This document shows, piece by piece, positions 10,649 to 22,247 of a stretch of DNA of 64,000 bases. Numbering within the stretch: position 1 is the stretch's first letter; the number at the start of each line of letters is the position of its first letter. A program made the position numbers and the translations under genes. The notes below the pieces were generated by a model, which was given only the letters and a program-made list of their open reading frames with translations, was not told the origin of the DNA and ran no database searches. This stretch comes from Sanguinoderma infundibulare (Eukaryota; Basidiomycota; Agaricomycetes; Polyporales; Polyporaceae): NCBI GenBank assembly GCA_032821775.1, contig JAVLRN010000007.1, forward strand, positions 2,604,001 through 2,668,000, read 5' to 3'.

Positions 10649-13379
10649 TCACCGCCCGTCCTGCTCAAAGACTTCGTCCAGCCACCGTTCATAGTCGTAT
10701 TCAGGCTCCCCAACGTCGTTGGCGGCTGAGGGCATCGCTTGTCGGAGGAACTCGATTGCGGCCGCAGGTAGATGCGCGACGCGCAAGTCAAGCTCGGTAA
10801 CGTATGGCTGTGGTGAGACAGGATGTCAGAAGAAAATAGGAGCGGGCGTAGTGTGCGACGTCAACTTGCCTTATCCCCGGCGATGCCTCTGAAGGATTCG
10901 CGCAGCTGAGCGGGGGACGTCTGGTCCTCCATGATGTCAACCTTCAACGTCTGTCAGCTAGTGCGCCTCAGATCGGAGTAAGAGGCAAGAACATACCAGG
11001 AGGTTGATGAAGGGCTCAAAGGTAACTGCGCCGTAGTCCTCCATGAGCTGGTCGTAGATGAGGTCCATATCCTCGTCCTAGGCTACGGTTAGCCGAAATG
11101 TGACAAGAATTCCCAATAGAACTTACGGAATACACAATTCCAAGACTAGCGAGAGCGGCCGACATCTCCGACTGGTTGAGGGTGTTTGTCTCGTCCTTGT
11201 CGAAGTATCTGAACGTACTCTCGAACTGCTCGAGCTGTGCTGGTGTCAGGTTGGTCATATTCCGGGAAACAATCTACAACCCCGTTAGGACCAGTGCAAC
11301 CGAAAGAACGGTCTTGGAAACGAACCTGATTATCGATGAACGCGAGCTTCTTCGCGATACTCCCCGTAACAAGCTCGAGCTCGAATCGTAGGTCCTCCAC
11401 GGTGAACACGGTATAGTCATTCTCATCGACATTCGCCGCTCTGCATTCATCCTCGGCGGCGATGACGGCTTCAAGCGTCTCAGAGAAGGGTGGTATGCGG
11501 GCCTGCAACAGCCGAACCTGTTCAACTTGTTCTTCTAGTGGCCCTTCTATCGCGACAAGCTCGGAAGACATCAGTCGCAAGCGCTTCTCAAAGTTGTTCG
11601 CCAGGTCGGCGAAGTTGTGTCGGAGGTTGTCCTTGATCCTAAATGCACGGTTAAATGCTCCTTTCGCATTGCTAACGGCGAAATATTCGTGCACGTACTG
11701 TCGGATTTCAGCGTTGATGGCACGCGACCGTTCAGCCTCAGCCTGCAAGAGTTCGTTCCACGCCCGATCAACGTCCGCAAGGGACAGACCTGGTGGCGGT
11801 ACGTATTCGCGGAGGCCATATGTCTTGAGCTTCGTTTGCACATTCCCGAACAGTGTTGCGACGTCCTGCTTCTCCGTGACCCACGTGCGCTTCGTCGTCT
11901 GTTTGTAGTACTGGAAGGACTGCGAGTGCTGCAGCGCGTCGGCGTACGTGCCAACGAACGACTTCGCGGCCCAGACGTCCTGCATGTCGGCCATAGTCCG
12001 TAGCAGCTCTCGGACTCGTCGCTCGTAGTCATTCCTGCTCGTCCAGACGGATTGCATGAGCTCCGCAAACTTTTCGACTCGTCGCGATACAGTCTCGGTT
12101 TGCTCTAATGGGAACTTAGCCTAGTTCGAAAGGTTGCAATGCCATTGATAGACGCACCCATGGATGAGAAGGCATGGAAGTAGCCTGCGACGTAGGTCAT
12201 AACACTACGCTCATCGGGATGTTGGGTGTCGCACAGATCGGCGACCTCAAGAAGTTGCTGGCAGGGTGTGAGAGCCGTCCATCAACGATCATTGGCGTGA
12301 AAAGAAAAGAGTAACGAACAGGAATACCGAGGTGTTCCTGTGCGACTTGGAAGGCTAGCCGGGTGTTACCATGGCGGTCGGTCTGGGTTACGGCACGTCA
12401 GAACTCGCTCGATGTGGAAACGAACATTCCTGATCACCTTATCCAGTTTGTCATAGTCGATCAGCTCAGGTCGATGGCAGTGAATGAGAGCGCACCTGAC
12501 AGCCGGCTCGACTTACAACCAAGACAAAGAAAGAATAAAGGAAGGACGTACAAAGCAAGACCGTCAGACCAGCTGTAGGAGAAGTCTTGAACGTCGCACT
12601 CCTTGTAGGGAGCAGTCTTGCGCTGACACCAGAGAAGCAAGCCCTCCTTTGCTGACAAGCCTTCCTCACTTGACCAGGGCAACTTGGCTCAGAACACTGT
12701 TCTCGAGATGATAGGCAAGAAGCCAGAGGCGACGGACCTGATGTCCGCAATGGTGAAGCGCAGGATGAGCGTCCAGATCATGCCAAGGATCAGCTTCAGG
12801 TTCCCGTCGATGATATCTGGTTCAAAGTTCTGGGCGTGTCCGCAAGCAATAAGAGAGAATCCTGACCTTCCGGACCGATATTCGTGAGCTTTACGCCGCG
12901 CGAAGTGATGAACTCCAATGCTTTGTTCACATTCTCGGCCTTCTGGATGCGCATCTTCGGGGCCTTGTTATAACGTCCCAGAGAGGTGTCACCTAGATGG
13001 AATTAAGATCCCCGGTGATGCACATGAGAATATAAGCCGTACCCATGATTTCCTGCCCGTTTCCTAGCGTGAGCGACGAGCCCGAAGGACGGTTTGAGGA
13101 CTCACCATGAGCTGAATCAGCCGTACACCATCGGACAGATCCCGCACGAGAGAAGTCATGGGAGGATAGCCATTCGCCTCGAGCTTGGTGTTAAGCCTAG
13201 CAGAGGAATATTCAATCGCGATAGACCGGCTGCATAATGAGGCTCAAATACCACTTGCAGAACGTTCGCTCTTGAACATCCCGAGAGCGCGACTCGAGCG
13301 AGTCGATTGTGTTGGGAGAAAGCGGAGAGAGGAGACCAGCGCCCCAGGACATCCGGTTGGGGCTGTAGATGGTGTCCAT
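10649..13379 (-). CDS. ain1: Alpha-actinin (actin cross-linking protein)
   Basis: Many exons, start ATG at 13379-13377 ([12 protein letters not shown]), stop TGA at 10651-10649. In order: an N-terminal pair of calponin-homology domains ([70 protein letters not shown], then [17 protein letters not shown] and SYSWSDG); a long helical spectrin-like rod on the 12069-11310 exon; and two EF-hands with a loop of [12 protein letters not shown] type near 11190. The last exons match the Ca-insensitive EF-hand end of the family. It cross-links actin filaments at the cytokinetic ring and cortex. The rod is shorter than the four-repeat animal rod, as in fission yeast Ain1. Splicing before the rod best uses the acceptor CCCATTAG, giving [16 protein letters not shown]. 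The gene is divergent from Pob3 across 241 bp. Confidence 0.93.
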
Positions 13380-13620
13380 CGCGAGAACAGCAGGGGAGGA
13401 GACGGAGGTGAGGGCGGAGGGAGAGAGGCGGCGGGCTAGACGGCGGCAGTGGGCGAGAGGCAGGCCCGGACGCGGTGGGGCCAAGCGAGCGCGCGAGCTG
13501 GGGCGCGTATTCAAACTCCGCAACGCGTCCTCGGCTCTGCGCGACTCGCGACCCGCTCCTCCACTCGCTCCTTCCTCTCCCACCACCACCCTCTCGCACC
13601 TCTCCCTCTCGCAGGCGACC
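13380..13620. promoter_or_regulatory. Shared divergent promoter of alpha-actinin and Pob3
   Basis: Only 241 bp separate the two start codons. The DNA is GC-rich, with purine tracts on the alpha-actinin side and CT-rich tracts (CTCTCCCACCACCACC, CTCTCCCTCTCG) just upstream of Pob3. No TATA box is evident. Co-regulation is an inference from spacing only. Confidence 0.55.
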
Positions 13621-15904
13621 ATGACGACCACGCAGTTCGACAAGGTCTTCCACGGGCTCTCTCCGGAGGTCGGCAGTACGTGTTCTTTGGCGTGTTCAGG
13701 TCGTGTTGACTTCTTGGCTCAATCTTCTTTGCGCCGGTAGAGTTTCGTATCGCGGTGAGCGGTATGGCGTGGAAGGCAGAAGATGGGGACCAGATGGTTG
13801 CAATGCAAGCCTCGGACCTCAAATGGGCCCAGTGGATCCGCGTCGCGCGCAATTACCAGCTCCGGGTTGGCATGAAGGACAGGTCAAAGGAGACGTTCGA
13901 TGGCTTTGTGCGCGAGGTGAGTCACCGTTGCTTCCGGGCTTTGTGGTGGCGACAAACCGACCGTGTTGTATAGGATCATGACAGACTCGCGCATTTGCTC
14001 AAACAACACTTCAGCATCACGCTTGAGAGCAAGGAGGGCTCGTTCAAGGGCTGGAATTGGGGTGTCACGGATTTCCAGGGTGCGTGCCAGTTGCGATAAT
14101 CTTGCAACCACCCGCCGACTCTGGTCCCCAGGTCAAGACCTCGCCTTCCTCGTGTCGAACAAGACTGCCTTCGAGCTCCCACTAACCCAAGTTGCCAACT
14201 CGAACATTGCTGGCCGCACAGAGGTCTCTCTCGAGTTTGCCACACAAAATAGGAAACAATCTCGAAATGCCCCGGATGAGATGGTCGAGATCCGTTTCTA
14301 CGTCCCCGGTACGCAGGCCAAGAACCGTGGTTCCGACGCCGGGTCAGAAAAGTCCGATGTCGAAGAGGAAGGCGAGGAGATCAGTGCCGCGCAAGCTTTC
14401 CACGACCTCGTCAAAGAGAAGGCCGAACTCGGCCAGGTGTCTGGCGCTATCATTCTCAGCTTCGACGAGGTCAACGTTCTTACGCCCAGAGGTCGGTATG
14501 ATGTCGACATGTATCCCGAATTCCTGCGCTTGCGCGGAAAGACGTATGACTACAAGATCATGTACGGCAGTATCTCGAAGCTTTTCCTTCTCCCCAAAGA
14601 CGACCTCCATGTTCTCTGCATCGTGAGTCCCTCACCATTTTCAGACATTTCTAGTTCTCATTCCCGATCCACAGCTTGGCCTCAGCATCCCGATCCGTCA
14701 AGGTCAGACAAGATATCACTATCTTGTGATGCAATTTAGCCGCGAGGAGGAGATCACTGCGGAATTGAACATGACCGAGTACGTATTCTACAGCGACTTC
14801 ATAGCCAAATCGTGCTCACGTGCTTCGAAAGGGAGGAGATCGCCAAGTACGACCGGCTAAAGAAGAACTACGAGGACCCTACCTACGAGGTCGTCTCTGG
14901 TGTCTTCCGCGCCCTCTCCAAGAAGAAAATCATCGGCGCCGGCAACTTCCAAAGGTACGTGGCCCCACCCCCATCCACCCCCGGCGCACGGCGCTCACAT
15001 CGCGTACGCAACCCCAGCCGCGATGGCCACCCGTCCGTGAAGGCGAACCTCAAGGCCGTCCAGGGCGACCTCTTTCTGCTCGAGAAATACGTCTTCTTCG
15101 TCTCGAAGCAGCCGACGCTCATCGAGCTGTCGGACATCCACCAGGTCGTGTTCTCACGCCTGGGCACTAGCATGGGCGCGAACGCAGCGCGGACGTTCGA
15201 CATGAAGATCATGACCAAACAAGGGTCCGACCTCACCTTCACGAGCATCAACAAAGAGGAGCACGAGGTCGTGAGCACGTACCTCCAGGACAAGAAGGTG
15301 AAGACAAAGAACGAGATGATGGAGGGCGAACTCGCCATCGGCCCCGATGATGAGGACGAGGAGATGCAGAGCGTGGCGAGCTCAGGCGAGGAGGCGCCGA
15401 AGCCTCGCCGCGGAGGTGATGATGAGGATAGCGAGGAAGGTCAGTGCTCGGCGTGGTTTCCGCACATGTGGCTTTGTGTGCTCACGACCGTATCGGACAG
15501 ATGAGGACTTTGAGGCATCAGCCTCGGACTCGGGCTCGCCAACAGACTCGGACTCGGACTCTGACGGCGGCCAGACCGCATCCGACGCCAGCGGCGACCG
15601 CGACTTTATGAAGGCGGGCAAGGGCAAGGGCAAAGGCAAAGCGAAGGCTGCGCATAAGAAGAAGACCCCAGCGAAGAAGGGCAAGGGAACCGAGAGCGAC
15701 GCTGATGACGACGACGAGAAGCCAAAGAAGGCGGCGCCGAAGCCTAAACCCAAACCGAAGGCAAAGAAGGACAAGGACGAGGACGCGATGGACGTGGACG
15801 AAGAGGAGAAGCCGAAACCAAAGCCCAAGCCAAAACCGAAGGCGAAGAAAGAGGGGGAGGAGGAGGGGCCGGCGAAGAAGAAGCAGAAGACGGCTGCGGA
15901 CTAG
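13621..15904 (+). CDS. POB3: FACT histone chaperone subunit Pob3/SSRP1
   Basis: Eight exons (13621-13675, 13741-13916, 13974-14079, 14132-14622, 14675-14778, 14832-14954, 15018-15439, 15501-15904) give 626 residues. The N-terminal part (FRIAVSGMAWK, KEGSFKGWNWGVTDFQGQDL) is the Pob3 N-terminal/SSRC module. The middle (ILSFDEVNVLTPRGRYDVDM, SFKxxD-type beta strands, LFLLPKDDLH, RQGQTRYHYLVMQFSREE) is the tandem PH domain. An acidic C-terminal region follows. With Spt16 it reorganises nucleosomes during transcription and replication. As in other fungi there is no HMG box. The odd part is the tail after the acidic region: a long Lys/Ala/Pro stretch with two KPKPKPKPKAKK-type blocks separated by acidic patches, ending PAKKKQKTAAD. 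The tail may give the DNA binding that yeasts obtain from a separate HMG protein (Nhp6); this is inference. Confidence 0.94.
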
Positions 15905-16255
15905 TTGTTCCGAGTCCCTTGTCACGTCTTCTGTCTCGTCGTTCTCGTCCTCGCACAGCCTCCGCGAGAGATCGGCTCAATCTTCGTTGGGCATCGACTC
16001 TTATCAGCGCTGCGTGTCGTGGAGCGAGCCTCGTGTTGTGTTCTGTTGCATTACCCTACTGACTACTCGCCCTGTCGCATCCCTGTAAACTACCATATTG
16101 TCGTTCATGCTATTACGATGTCGTCATCACGCTCGTCGTTGCAGTCTCTATGATCCTGCGCCAAGATGCCGCTCGGAGTACAATAGCCTTAAAGTGAATG
16201 AACCCGCGTTATAACTCCCGACGAGAAGAGCTGACCATATCCCTTCATTCATCGT
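15905..16255. other. 3' UTR / intergenic of Pob3
   Basis: T-rich sequence downstream of the Pob3 stop. No gene seen. Confidence 0.4.
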
Positions 16256-17021
16256 CTATTCGTCCCCAGCAATTATTAAAGACGCCCCGCATGTACATGG
16301 GCAACACAAGATCGCAGCAACGGTCCCCAGTTTCCTGTTGATCTTGCTCGCACCAGCGATGAAGCCTTTGGGCCGACGCGCCAATTCGTCAGCGTATTGT
16401 TTGAAACTCGTTAACTGCCCTGGCAGCGTGACCCACCCGCGATGACCTTCAAGTAGCCTTCTCCGATGGCCTTGGGAATGGATGATGCACCACTGTGTTA
16501 AATGTGCATGAGTATGCATGTCCACACCGACGACAGATAATCGGTCCTCACCTCATGATGTCCTTCCTAGGTACCGAAGCCAGAAGAAATGTCCTGCCAA
16601 CGTGCTGAGGTGGTGTTCGATCTACTAACGGCGGACTAGCCGGTTTTTGTACTATCGCCATGTCCATGTTCCCATCAGCGAGGGCGGTGTTCGCTATCTC
16701 CATCACCTCCCTGAGACCATTGTCAAGCAACGCTGGGGTTCTCATCACGGAGCCAGTTCCATACTAGACGGTAATGAACGCATGCGCAGCGTGCACAGAA
16801 GCACCTTCTCGGGGTGACTGGTGGCTCAGGTCCGGGGGACGGATATTGCCTGGGTCAAACAACAGTGTGATTTCACGTTGGGCAGCTCGGCCATCGACAG
16901 TGAGTGTGATATATAGTGCACGGTCCAGCGATGTCTTCTCCAGTCTTCTGAGCTCTTTTTCCAGGCCGAAACTAGCACGCCTTCGTGTCTGTAAGGGACG
17001 CTGTCTCATCCACAAAGTCAT
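16256..17021 (-). other. Possible gene fragment or short unrecognised gene
   Basis: Three minus-strand open stretches have some protein-like character. The upstream one (17021-16764) includes RALYITLTVDGRAAQREITL and LLFDPGNIRPPDLSHQS. The next (from 16748) includes LREVMEIANTALADGNMDMA. It can splice through a GT-AG intron at about 16552-16494 into GASSIPKAIGEGYLKVIAGG and a stop. I could not join the first two stretches in frame. Either a splice site was missed or this is a decayed gene. No family recognised. Confidence 0.25.
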
Positions 17022-17159
17022 TCATTCATTCAACATGAGCTAGCTAGTAGTACACGATCGTCATCACCCGTCGTTGGAATCCAATCCGAACATGCGGCAC
17101 CATACATCATCTCTTCAGGAAGCGTTAGTTCGAGCACAGGTTACACATTGAAACATCCT

Positions 17160-19392
17160 TCAGCGGTGGTGGCGAGCACCACCGACGCGGCCGTGCGTGA
17201 TGTCGTGATGGTAGATGGGGGCGTCGGGAACCGGGAAGTCCTCTCCAGGCTGGTAAGACAGCCAGGTCGCGGACACAGTCACCTCCAGCGACGGCACGTT
17301 CTCGAGCGGCACCTCGACGCCGCTCGCCTATAAGTAGCACATCTCGTCAGCATCGTCGTCCTTCATCGACACGCCAAGCATCGCAAACTCACCTTCTGGA
17401 CGCGCCAGTGGAGGTGCTCCTGCAGGTACGGCTTGACCGCGCTGGGGTCGAACGAGCCCAAGCCCGAGTGCTCGGCAATAGCCTCGTTGAGGTGCACGAA
17501 GCCCTCGATGACGATGTTCGCCTGGCTGACGCAGTTCCCGCAGCGGTCCGGCTGGCTGTTCACGAACGCGTGGTGCGCGCCGACGTAGTTCGGCGTCGTG
17601 CACCACTCGCGCGGGTTCTCGGGCACGGTGCCCAGGAAGAGCGGGACGCTGAAGCTGCCCCCGACCTCGTACTTTTTGATGTGGATGCGCACGGTCCAGT
17701 CCCAGAACCCGTTTCCGTCCGAGCCGGCAGGCACGTCCGCGACCGTGACCTGCGCCTCGGTCTTGTCCTCGTGCCCGGCGGGCGCACCAGAAGCCGCGGC
17801 CGGGGCAGGAGCAGACGGAGTGGGCTTCGAGGGCGCGGTGGACCCGGAGCCAACGTGGACGGGAGCCCCATGCTGGTGCGTTGCAGCGGCCGCGTGGGCC
17901 AACGGGCCAACGGGCCTCCTGCCCCAAATCGTGCCGCCGTAGAGCTGGTTGACGATCTGGGCGATGCGCGTCTTAACCGCCTGCTGGTTGCCCATGTCGA
18001 GTCCGTTGAACTCGGGGTAAGAGTATCCCAGTTGTTTCGGGACAGCTCCTTCAGCCTCGGCAGACGTCCAGAAGTCGCTCTGCGAGCTCCAGAACGGAGT
18101 GAGAGCTGGAGAAGCCGTAATGTCAACGATGGAGGACTATTGTCCACAGCGAAAAGTACGCACGGGTGTTCTTGTCGACCTTCGCGCCAACCGGGATCGT
18201 CCAGGTTCCGTCTTCCTCGATATTCTCGGTGACCCAGACGGCCGGGTTCAACGCCGCCCAGAGCGAGAGAAGGCGATCGACATTGCAGTGGTGCATGTAA
18301 AAGATGGGATCGAAGCCTGTCGAACGGTAGGTCGGTTGGGAAATTGAATAGTACGATAAACCGATAGCCACGAACTCACCTGCGACCGAGATATCGCCCA
18401 TATGACCGGTTCCACCGACAAGGTTGTGGATACCGTCGTGAATGGCTTCCAAGCTGTTGCTGGGATCGCCGCCGTCGTTCGCGGTGTGGTTGCTGAACGC
18501 GGGCCAAGTGTGGACACGAGACAGCAAGTTGAACGTCTTCGTCTTGACGTCTCTCTGGTTGCCACGGAGTGTACTGTCACGCACATACACCATCAGTGGA
18601 ATTGATCGCGAATGATGTAAGGAACGGCGTCACGTCTTGAGGCCCTCAATGTCATCCTGAGCATCCGCGTTGTCGCTCGTCGGGTGCCGGAGCGTCGTCT
18701 GCCAGTTGCTGAACGGCGCCGGGAAGGTGGGCTCGATGGGATTGAACTTGTATTGGAAGATCGGGTTGTCGACCTGCGTGCGCTTCCCGTCCGGTGTGGT
18801 GATCGTCACCTGGCGGAGAGAGATGACCTCGGCGGGCGGCACGATGTTCTTCGCCCAGTCCCAGAACGGCTGGCGGAGATCGGCGGCAGCCTTCACCCAG
18901 CGGTCCTTGTTAACCTTGTAGGTCTCGGCGATCTCCTTCGCGTGCGCCTGGAGAATTTGCTGAGGATATGTTCGGATGAATCAGTAACCGTCTCTCGGAT
19001 GGGACAGGTGCATGTGCGAACCTCATAGACCGTCACGTAGGGCCTGTGCCAGGCTGGGAACAGGACAGAGCCGTGGGTACAGTAACCAGCGTGCTCGGCG
19101 GGGTCGTCCGCTCCGGCACCGTCCCAGGCAATGTACGGCAAGCCGTGAATGCCTCCGATCTGGAAGAACGATTCCCGGTCTTTCTGGGGAACCTTCGACA
19201 TCGCAGCTGAAGTGCGTGATTAGATGCGTGCGATGGAGGCAGCCAGGACTACGTAAACCACGCACCAAGAGCTTGGACGTAAAGAGAGAACATCTGTTCG
19301 TTCTTGACGAAGTCATTGATCTCGAGACGGTTTGGAGCGAGGGCACCTTGGGTGTTGCCACCGACGGCACCAGTGATAACGAAGTGCGACAT
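17160..19392 (-). CDS. Tyrosinase (polyphenol oxidase)
   Basis: Multi-exon gene, start 19392 ([12 protein letters not shown]), stop TGA 17162-17160. CuA ligands are visible as [13 protein letters not shown], then [17 protein letters not shown]. The Cys two residues before the second His is the one that forms the thioether in fungal tyrosinases. CuB ligands appear in [12 protein letters not shown] and [21 protein letters not shown]-terminal lid domain follows, with a proline/alanine linker (around 17770-17880), then [19 protein letters not shown] and an RCGNC motif. The enzyme hydroxylates monophenols and oxidises catechols to quinones for melanin. There is no signal peptide, as in mushroom PPO, where the C-terminal part is cleaved to activate the enzyme. 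A TATAA-type box sits about 96 bp upstream. Confidence 0.93.
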
Positions 19393-19487
19393 GGTGTGCG
19401 TAGAATCGGTGTGTCGGAATCGAGTGTGAGACGTGGGTGGTAGGCCTGAGGGTGGACCTGCTGAACACTCCTCCGCTCCCCCCCCTC

Positions 19488-19493
19488 TTATAA
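19488..19493 (-). promoter_or_regulatory. TATA box of tyrosinase
   Basis: TTATAA in CCGTCGATTATAAGAGGGGG on the minus strand, about 96 bp upstream of the start codon, next to a G/C homopolymer-rich tract. Confidence 0.5.
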
Positions 19494-20244
19494 TCGACGG
19501 TGTGCCCACGCACAGCGCTACATTGCGCACAAATGACTCAAGGTGAGCACGTTGGCTCCACCGTGGTCCAATCGTCTCGGTATGGAAGATGCCACAAAAG
19601 CCAAACCGGTGGCACTGGGAGACCATGTGCCCAACAGAATACCCGCCGGAACGCTCAGAAGAGAACGGCTTGACCTTAAGCTGACCGAGTACGTACGCTG
19701 CACGGCGTACGCCTGCCTGGGTCCGGTCCACAGAGTTCGACGGTCCATTGAGCAGCTAGGCGGTAGCTGACAGCGAAGCAAGAAGGCGGTCCATCAGACC
19801 CCAACGATGCCCCGCACCTGTCAGATGGCCGTCAGTTCAGTTCGTACATCCTGCTGCGTGCCGGTGAAACAGGTTTCCGAAGATACGATGAAGTTAGGCC
19901 GGATCCTGCGGCGAATTAGACTTCGCTGCGTCTGGCGAGCCGCCAAAGGAGACCCACAAGCGTCTCGCCAAGCTCACCTGGAGTATGGTTCAGCGACCAC
20001 ACAGTGCACGACATACGAAATAAGTCAGCACCTTACGAGGCTTGAGCGATCGGAATATACTGCGATCCGAGTACTGTACACAGATAACGTCGAAGTGGCA
20101 TGCCACGCTCCTTACAGGAAGTCTTCTTGCTCGGAAGGACCACTCACCGGGTGAGGACGGTTCCATCAAGATGGCCAAGGAATCGATCCCAGTCAGACAA
20201 CCAGCCTTCCCTTTGATGAGAGGAGGATGGAAACAGTTAGTTTA
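19494..20244. other. Upstream region of tyrosinase, no gene seen
   Basis: About 750 bp with no coding-like ORF. It probably contains distal promoter sequence. Confidence 0.4.
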
Positions 20245-20709
20245 ATGCCTCATGTCTATGCGGGAATGCTGCGACTTACGGTATTGACGTTGACAAATAA
20301 GCCAGTGTGGACACATGCTCACAGCACTGGTTGACTGCCACAGCTGCACGTACGCCGCCTTGCGTGCGGATCCGAAAAATGGCGTCCAGTACCGCGCCCG
20401 AGGAACAATCCGCGAAAGGCGGGCTCGAGTGTCGCGGCTATGTCGCTTGAGGGACTTGTGCGGGCAGGGCAGCGCGTTGTTGGCCTTGCAGACGCTGAAG
20501 ATGACGCCCGCGTGCTTCTGACATCTTCCGCCCATGGACCGGTAAGGGCGGGAAGGTGACAGACGAGCGGGCGGCTGGTATGAGAATATAGGCTGGTGTT
20601 GTACGAGAAGGGAACCCGTTCACGATTGCATTGTCCTCGCAGCGGCGGACGAGCTTCTGCAGCGAGGTGTTGGTCCCGTGGTCGGCAAAGCGACTACCCC
20701 TCCGGATGG
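20245..20709 (-). pseudogene. Frameshifted relative of the proline-rich orphan (5854-7327)
   Basis: A clear acceptor (ATTGGATTCAG) opens at 20709 into SRFADHGTNTSLQKLVRRCE and DNAIVNGFPS, matching SRFSDHGISASFKKAVRHRD and DNAIAHGLPS of exon 2 of the intact gene. At about 20530 the homology jumps frame to KHAGVIFSVCKANNA and ARYWTPFFGSARKAAYVQ, matching KHMGVPLAIYHACKAINA and ARYGTPFCGTERRAAFMQ. After that the similarity fades. The first frame hits a stop at about 20440. The first exon and the duplicated 3' exons are not recognisable. It is a decayed exon-2 copy in inverted orientation 13 kb from the intact gene. Confidence 0.75.
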
Positions 20710-22247
20710 CTGAATCCAATCCGATGTTCAGCATTGAGCACTGGGACATGGACGGTGCGAGTAGGACGTAACGTTGTGGCCAGAAGAGTGATGAAGGTAT
20801 CGCCAGCCTAAACATCCTTGGCAAAGTATGCTGGGTCTGAAAAATGGGGACTGGCATCGTGGCTTGCGATGGCGGACACTGACAGGGAAGGACCTGCTCG
20901 GCATGTCGACATTGCAGGCAGCCTTCTCACGAGGCACTTATGACCCGGATGGGTACCATGATAGCATCTACAGATAGATAGATACTAGAGATGAGACTAG
21001 ATGAAGCAACGTTCAACAGGCGCAGAGACGGGAAGCGTCGAGCAAAGCTCGACACTTGACCGCATCGAAGTATGGGTGAGCCGTGGAGGAGGCTAGCGTC
21101 CGGAGGAGGAACACCGCCGACCTCGATAATTTACGATTGAGTCGGATTGACTGCGGCGATTGGTCTCGAGATACGCGACAAAGCGCGCCCTCGAGGGACA
21201 CCTCTGAGTTCACCGGGAGACGGCCAAGCTGATCCGCCTTTAGACCTTGGCCACGAACACTCACCTACTTATCTTCCGCCACAACTTTAGCATCATCGCG
21301 CGAGCTGTGTGCAGCGGGCTTTAACGGCGACTCGGGCTTCTTGAAGTCGCCGGCAGGCTGCAGCTTGTCATGGAACTCGTTACTCGATGGCCATGGTGAC
21401 TTGTTTCCTCGGCGATATGGAACAAATCTCTATGAAAGGATTGAAGTCAGTCCAATAAGCTTGTCATGGACAGAGAAACGTTGTTCACTAACGTCAGTGG
21501 GTCATTGACGTATACCAATAGATCGACTGTCGTCTATAGTCGGCTACGGAGACCAGGTCGTTGATAGCTGACCCTAGTTTTGCTCGGAATCCAAGTCGGC
21601 GCGTGGCGAGCAGCGCTATAGCTTACGTAATATCATGTGAGGTTAGCCTGAGTACTATGCCAGCGCGCAAGTTGCAAGTTTGATCTGACCGTCTCCCCCA
21701 ACGACGTTTCGAGTCAGCTCACACGTTGACCGGGAAGAGACCGGCATTGGGGATGAGGCCACTTGTCCGATTGTCGGGCTCTCTCCGCGTCAGTCGTCAC
21801 GACAGCACAAAGTCCGCATAGGCGTCGCGGCATTCTGGCGAGATCACACCAACGGCAATCCCAAAACAATTCTTTCAATTCTATTCCTCACTACATATTT
21901 CATAAAATGGATACAGAGCCAGAAGCACCAAAAAAAGTATCGTAATGAGCGACAAGCGCCACTAAACAGCGAGCTCTAGGGAGGAGGGAGGCAGGAAGGC
22001 AAGGGAGCGATAAATACTTACGGGCGACTCGGATTCGGAGCGCAAGTGGTGGGTTACATGTACAGTAAGTACGTGACCGTAAAACGTGAAGAAACGTTAA
22101 AAAACGAGCGGACGTGGCGACGTGGCGACGTGATAGCGATAGCATACAACCAGTTATACACGGGTATCCACTGAAAACGCCGGGCGATACATAAGGAGCG
22201 AGACGTAGAATAGTATGTAGGATGGACGTCACAGTGAAGTTGAAAGT
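20710..22247. other. Gene-poor stretch
   Basis: About 1.5 kb with no supported gene. A short GATA-type microsatellite (AGATAGATAGATA) lies near 20972. The right end, from about 21900, is probably the 3' UTR of the RA-PH gene and has a small GTGGCGAC tandem at about 22114-22132. Confidence 0.45.

Noticed and set aside
13380..13653. Long overlapping ORFs on both strands between alpha-actinin and Pob3
   Set aside because: They overlap the divergent promoter and both first exons in other frames, and their GC-rich translations have no protein-like pattern.
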